Source of the DNA: JAPLFM01 sp964650885
GTDB taxonomy: Bacteria; Bacteroidota; Ignavibacteria; Kapaibacteriales; UBA2268
Direction of reading: 5' to 3'
NCBI GenBank assembly: GCA_964650885.1
Contig: CAZYXG010000029.1
Location: 1 to 30,054, forward strand
DNA: 30,054 nucleotides
Shown here: in pieces, positions 26,678 through 30,054 of the stretch
Numbering within the stretch: the stretch's first letter is position 1
Layout of the letters: every line of letters begins with the position of its first letter
Program-made: the position numbers and the translations under genes
Notes under the pieces: generated by a model
What the model was told of the DNA's origin: nothing
Databases searched by the model: none
Seen by the model: the letters and a program-made list of their open reading frames with translations, nothing else

Positions 26678-27766
26678 TTACTTCTCGAAAACAATTTTGT
26701 CTATTTCTTTACCATCTATGTTTTTCACTGTCATTTCTATTTTGTCGCTTGTGCAATCGAATATTGCATAATGATATTCTTTTGCAGACTTAATCACATA
26801 AGGTGCTTCTTTTGGTGCATAAAGTGGTGAGCCACCGCCACCCAAAATGAAATGGTGAATCTTATTTACTTTATTGTGTTGATAGAAATGCGAATGTCCA
26901 GTAAGCACCACATCTACACTGTTTTTCTCGAATAGTTTCTCGCTCATTTTAATCATTCCTTTGCTTTCGCCATGGGCTCCAGCTCCATAAGCAGGAATGT
27001 GGAATGCAACGAATTTCCATTTAGCTTTACTGTTTTTCAAATCATCTTCAGCAAATTTCCACTGAGGAGAGTCCTCGCCAATTTTATTTTGAGTAGATAA
27101 TATCAAAAAATGAATATCCCCATAATCAAATGAATAGTATTCCTGATTACCTTTGCTGATTGGTGATTCGGTAAAAGCTTTTGTGTTTGTCTTCCAACCT
27201 TCGTGATTGCCCACAGCATTGAAAAAAGGTACATTCTTCGCCAAACTTAACTGCTCCGAGATGAAAAACTCATCTTTCCAAAGTTTATAACTACCATCGA
27301 ATGACAAATCGCCCAAGTAAACAGAGAAATCTGGATTTTCGCTTTCCATTCCTTTGGAGATTTTGGCAAATAGCTTTGGTGCAGAGCGACTATCTCCATA
27401 GCTTGTGAACTTGAATTTCCCTTTTGTGTTGACATTTGGAGCGGTTTTAAACGAACCTTTATAAGCCACTTCGCCATCTTTTAGAGAGTAACCATATTTA
27501 GTAGCGGCTTTTAAGTCTGTGTATTTGATTGAATGCACATAAGTTGCTGGTTTTGCATCAGTAACTTCAAAAACGATAGACTTAATTGTTTTTCGCATAC
27601 CATCGGGATATTCCAAGAAAGATTCAACTGGCTTATCGGAATCTGTTTCCACAAGCAGATAGATTGAGTTGTTGGTAACAGCTTGTAAATAGGGTTGCAT
27701 TAGCACTTTTGCATTTGCTTGCAAGCTAATAGCTATTAGAACTAGAATAAAAAGAAATTTTTTCAT
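26678..27766 (-). CDS. secreted metallophosphoesterase with purple-acid-phosphatase-like N-terminus
   Basis: 362 residues from the ATG at 27766, with a signal peptide (1-19, ending QANA). An in-frame extension to 27811 was rejected. Residues about 22-108 look like the fibronectin-type domain that precedes the catalytic domain of purple acid phosphatases. The dinuclear metal site is complete: GDSR (124-127), GDLSFDG (152-158), GNHEG (186-190), His256 in AFHIPAYG, and GHSHFYQH (290-297). Probably a periplasmic or secreted phosphomonoesterase or phosphodiesterase; substrate unknown. It is the first gene of a tight minus-strand set with the GH20-like and GWxTD genes. Confidence 0.88.
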   Translation of the reverse strand: MKKFLFILVLIAISLQANAKVLMQPYLQAVTNNSIYLLVETDSDKPVESFLEYPDGMRKTIKSIVFEVTDAKPATYVHSIKYTDLKAATKYGYSLKDGEVAYKGSFKTAPNVNTKGKFKFTSYGDSRSAPKLFAKISKGMESENPDFSVYLGDLSFDGSYKLWKDEFFISEQLSLAKNVPFFNAVGNHEGWKTNTKAFTESPISKGNQEYYSFDYGDIHFLILSTQNKIGEDSPQWKFAEDDLKNSKAKWKFVAFHIPAYGAGAHGESKGMIKMSEKLFEKNSVDVVLTGHSHFYQHNKVNKIHHFILGGGGSPLYAPKEAPYVIKSAKEYHYAIFDCTSDKIEMTVKNIDGKEIDKIVFEK

Positions 27767-27834
27767 TTCAGATATTTCGTGTAAGTAATTGATAAATAAT
27801 GTAAATTGCAATGCTGTAAAAATAAGCTAACTAA

Positions 27835-27862
27835 ATTCAAATAAGTTCTGTTAAATTTGAAT
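27835..27862. promoter_or_regulatory. inverted-repeat candidate operator in a divergent intergenic region
   Basis: ATTCAAAT (27835-27842) and ATTTGAAT (27855-27862) are exact reverse complements with 20 bases between their starts, about two helical turns. A further TTCAAA at 27867-27872 forms another inverted pair with TTTGAA at 27856-27861. They lie between the metallophosphoesterase and ilvE starts. This is the arrangement of a dimer-binding site, but AT-rich chance matches are possible. Confidence 0.35.
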
Positions 27863-27984
27863 AAGTTTCAAACTACAATTTTAAAAAACAATTTTAAAAC
27901 ATTTTTTCAGTTTGATACAAACATTAATTCAAAATAAACGTTTTCTGCAAGATTACGTTACAAAAAATCAATATTTTATTGATT

Positions 27985-27989
27985 AGGAG
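27985..27989 (+). promoter_or_regulatory. ribosome binding site AGGAG
   Basis: AGGAG ends 4 bases before the ATG at 27994 and selects that start over an in-frame TTG at 27979. Confidence 0.65.
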
Positions 27990-27993
27990 CCAA

Positions 27994-29067
27994 ATGACTC
28001 AAATTAAAACAACGCTGAACCCTTCCACCAGATTTGATTCCATAGATTGGGATAACCTTGCATTTGGAAAATACTTTTCAGACCACGTTTATATTGCCGA
28101 TTATATAGATGGCAAATGGCAAACTGGCGAAATAGTGCCTTATGCTAAAATGGAAATGGATCCAGCACTTTGTACTCTGCATTATGGGCAAACAATTTTT
28201 GAAGGATTGAAAGCTTTTAAAAATGTGAATGGTGGTGCAAATATCTTCCGACCCGATATGAATGCCAGAAGATTGAACCATTCGGCTCGTACACTTTGTA
28301 TTCCTGAATATGACGAAAATTTATTCATAGAAGCAATAAAAGCTTTAGTGGAAACAGACAAAAAATTTATACCTCAACATAAAGGACAATCGCTTTATAT
28401 CAGACCCCTTGTCTATGGCTCTGGTAATTTCCTTGGTGTACACACTTCCGATACTTATAGATTGATAATAATGAGTTCGCCAGTGGCATCATACTATGCC
28501 GAAGGGCTTGCTCCACTTAAGATATTAGTTTCCCACGAATGGGTGCGCACAGCACACGGCGGGCTTGGAACAGCTAAAACTGCCGCTAACTATGCTGCTT
28601 CGCTATTTGCAGGACGCAGAGCAAAAGAGCTTGGCTTTTCTCAAGTGCTTTGGCTTGAGTCAACAAGTATGGACTATATTGATGAAGTCGGTGCTATGAA
28701 CATTATGTTTGTGATAGATGGGGAATTAATTACCCCACCTCTTTCGCAAGGAACATTGCTAGCTGGAGTAACTCGCGATACTGTGCTGAAATTAGCACAA
28801 GAGATGGGATTGAAAACTAGCGAAAGACAAATCAAAATTTCGGAAGTATTTGCTGCACATAAAGCTGGGAAATTACAAGAAGTTTTCGGCACTGGCACAG
28901 CAGCCGTTATTTCGCCAGTTGGATTGCTTAGCTGGAAAGGCGAAGAAATCACAATTAATAACAATGAAATTGGCGAATTGGCACACAAATTCTTCGACAC
29001 AATTACAGCCACCCAACACGGTGAAACAGAAGACACTCATAAATGGAATGTTCATCTGAACTTCTAA
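27994..29067 (+). CDS. ilvE: branched-chain amino acid aminotransferase
   Basis: 357 residues of the fold-type IV PLP aminotransferase family, group II (the longer BCAT type). It transfers the amino group between glutamate and the keto acids of valine, leucine and isoleucine in the cytoplasm. Conserved features are HYGQTIFEGLKAF (63-75), FRPDMNARRLN (85-95), and LYIRPLVYGSG (134-144). The PLP-binding Lys195 is in GTAKTAANYA, and YIDEVGAMN (228-236) carries Glu231. The C-terminal GTGTAAVISPVG loop is also present. It has its own ribosome binding site and terminator and is therefore probably monocistronic. Confidence 0.95.
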   Translation: MTQIKTTLNPSTRFDSIDWDNLAFGKYFSDHVYIADYIDGKWQTGEIVPYAKMEMDPALCTLHYGQTIFEGLKAFKNVNGGANIFRPDMNARRLNHSARTLCIPEYDENLFIEAIKALVETDKKFIPQHKGQSLYIRPLVYGSGNFLGVHTSDTYRLIIMSSPVASYYAEGLAPLKILVSHEWVRTAHGGLGTAKTAANYAASLFAGRRAKELGFSQVLWLESTSMDYIDEVGAMNIMFVIDGELITPPLSQGTLLAGVTRDTVLKLAQEMGLKTSERQIKISEVFAAHKAGKLQEVFGTGTAAVISPVGLLSWKGEEITINNNEIGELAHKFFDTITATQHGETEDTHKWNVHLNF

Positions 29068-29087
29068 AAAAAAACTTACTTAAAAAC

Positions 29088-29125
29088 AAAAGTCCTATCT
29101 CTAGAAAAAGAGATAGGACTTTTTT
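29088..29125 (+). terminator. rho-independent terminator after ilvE
   Basis: AGTCCTATCTCT (29091-29102) and AGAGATAGGACT (29109-29120) are a perfect 12-base stem with a 6-base loop. It is extended by AAA/TTT pairs and followed by T to 29125. It separates ilvE from the Cas12f-like gene, which must therefore have its own promoter. Confidence 0.95.
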
Positions 29126-29182
29126 GTTATTGGGATTGATATTAATATTTATTATTTTAGATATATAAATTAGTAAGAATAT

Positions 29183-29212
29183 AAATAATTTATTTGCAAC
29201 GACAAATTATTT
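29183..29212. repeat. AT-rich inverted repeat upstream of the Cas12f-like gene
   Basis: AAATAATTT (29183-29191) and AAATTATTT (29204-29212) are exact reverse complements around a 12-base spacer, about 40 bases before the start at 29255. It could be a promoter-region operator, a transposon-end hairpin, or chance in AT-rich DNA. Confidence 0.3.
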
Positions 29213-29254
29213 TTATTAAATTTACAACTTGAAAATGTAATAAAGAGTTGAATT

Positions 29255-30054
29255 ATGCTTATAACACGTAAAATAGAAATCTACTTTAATCCCGAAACAA
29301 CAAAAGAAGAATATGATGAATATTGGATCAAACTTAGAGATTTAGAAAGAGATACATTTAAAGCTGCAAATTTTATTGTCAACAATCAATTTTTCAATGA
29401 AATTATTGATGAACGTTTATTATTTATGGATGATAAAACTTCTCAAAAAAGATTAGATATTGGAGAAAAAATTAGTGACATATACAAGAAAAAGTCATTA
29501 TCCGAAGAAGAAAGTAAAAAGCAAAGAGATAAACTGTACAAAGAATTGAATGAGTTAACAAAAGAATCTAGAATTTTTGCAAAAGATTTTTATCTAAAAA
29601 GTAAACAAAACTCAACTTATGAATTAATAACAAAAGAATTCCCTAATCTTGGTTCCTATGTTGCTTCTTCTCTCAATCAATCTATTGTATCTGTTTTTAA
29701 TAACGATATGAAAGAAATTAGAACTGGAAAAAGAACTGTCAGAAATTATAAAAAGGGTATGCCAATTCCTTTTATGAAAACAGGGATTATATTTCAGAAA
29801 ATTGAAGATAAATATCATATTAAGTGGATTGGAAAGTTTAATTTCATTATTAAATTTGGTAGGGACAGGAGTAACAACAAAGCAATAATTGATAAAGTAC
29901 TTTCGGCTGAATATAGTTTTTCAGATTCATCGGTTCAAATAAAAGACAACAAAATATTTTTATTGTTAATTGTGAATATTCCAGATAGTGTAGTTGTTCT
30001 CGATAAAAATATTTGCGTTGGGGTAGATCTTGGATTAAACATTCCTGTTTATTT
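29255..30054 (+). CDS. Cas12f-like miniature type V CRISPR nuclease or TnpB relative, N-terminal part (runs off the window)
   Basis: 266 codons from the ATG at 29255, still open at the window edge. The N-terminus (TRKIEIYFNP, then EEYDEYWIKLRDLERDTFKA) has the beta-strand plus helix opening of Cas12f proteins. Residues about 60-115 are a charged helical stretch. GKRTVRNYKKGMPIPF follows near 157-172, where Cas12f and TnpB wedge domains carry a YK..(I/M)P motif. IIDKVLSAEYSFS then resembles, from memory, the segment of AsCas12f1 just before RuvC. The last residues, GVDLGLNIPVY (256-266), are RuvC-I with catalytic Asp258. This Asp lies near residue 191 in ISDra2 TnpB, 225 in AsCas12f1 and 326 in Un1Cas12f1, so Cas12f fits better. 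A full protein of about 450-470 residues is expected. RuvC-II, RuvC-III and the zinc ribbon lie outside. Visibly AT-richer than ilvE. Confidence 0.72.
   Translation, partial: MLITRKIEIYFNPETTKEEYDEYWIKLRDLERDTFKAANFIVNNQFFNEIIDERLLFMDDKTSQKRLDIGEKISDIYKKKSLSEEESKKQRDKLYKELNELTKESRIFAKDFYLKSKQNSTYELITKEFPNLGSYVASSLNQSIVSVFNNDMKEIRTGKRTVRNYKKGMPIPFMKTGIIFQKIEDKYHIKWIGKFNFIIKFGRDRSNNKAIIDKVLSAEYSFSDSSVQIKDNKIFLLLIVNIPDSVVVLDKNICVGVDLGLNIPVY

Noticed and set aside
29255..30054. Ordinary IS605-family TnpB
   Set aside because: Not fully excluded, but the pre-RuvC region is about 65 residues longer than in ISDra2 TnpB, no tnpA lies beside it in the window, and the segment before RuvC-I looks more like Cas12f.

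Overview
The window reads as chromosome of an AT-rich, Gram-negative bacterium of the Bacteroidota/Chlorobiota group. Two proteins end in type IX secretion (Por) sorting tails. There are also GWxTD, DUF3108, LolA-like and DUF3078-like envelope proteins, a heptosyltransferase-type GT9 enzyme and a KUP transporter. Several genes have a clear AGGAG-type ribosome binding site (before 3283, 10089 and 27994). Classical Bacteroidia rarely show this, so an Ignavibacteria/Kapabacteria-like lineage is plausible but unproven.

Layout. 146-2014 (minus): pfkA then nadK, a small central-metabolism pair. 2108-4703 (plus): a GT9 glycosyltransferase, then a translationally coupled pair made of a secreted protein with a duplicated SPRDA-type motif and an outer-membrane barrel candidate. 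4893-7423 (minus): a disulfide-less flavoprotein of the lipoamide dehydrogenase/SthA fold, and an M19 dipeptidase. 7504-15446 (plus): DUF3108, LolA-like, a TPR lipoprotein and a 1785-residue type IX-secreted repeat protein, followed by a strongly structured non-coding segment and a terminator. 15606-22544 (minus): pyruvate kinase, a membrane protein of unknown function, a GT87-type glycosyltransferase, a Fer4_19 ferredoxin-like protein, an AlkD-type repair protein, a DUF486 membrane protein and KUP. 22642-27766 (minus): a GWxTD protein, a GH20-like secreted glycosidase and a secreted metallophosphoesterase, closely packed. 27994-29067 (plus): the branched-chain aminotransferase gene ilvE with a strong terminator.

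The most notable object is at the right edge. An open reading frame begins at 29255 and is still open at 30054. Its 266 visible residues look like the N-terminal half of a miniature type V CRISPR nuclease (Cas12f-like), ending in a RuvC-I motif with the catalytic aspartate. No CRISPR array, tracrRNA or cas1/cas2 lies inside the window, so a relative of transposon TnpB remains possible. The pre-RuvC region is longer than that of typical TnpB, which favours Cas12f.

Most of the rest is ordinary housekeeping and envelope biology. Secondary points of interest are the nested hairpin at 15485-15568, the flavoprotein without its redox cysteines, the duplicated SPRDA motif, a possible ATT start codon, and inverted repeats upstream of ilvE. 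No tRNA, rRNA, insertion sequence or CRISPR array was seen.
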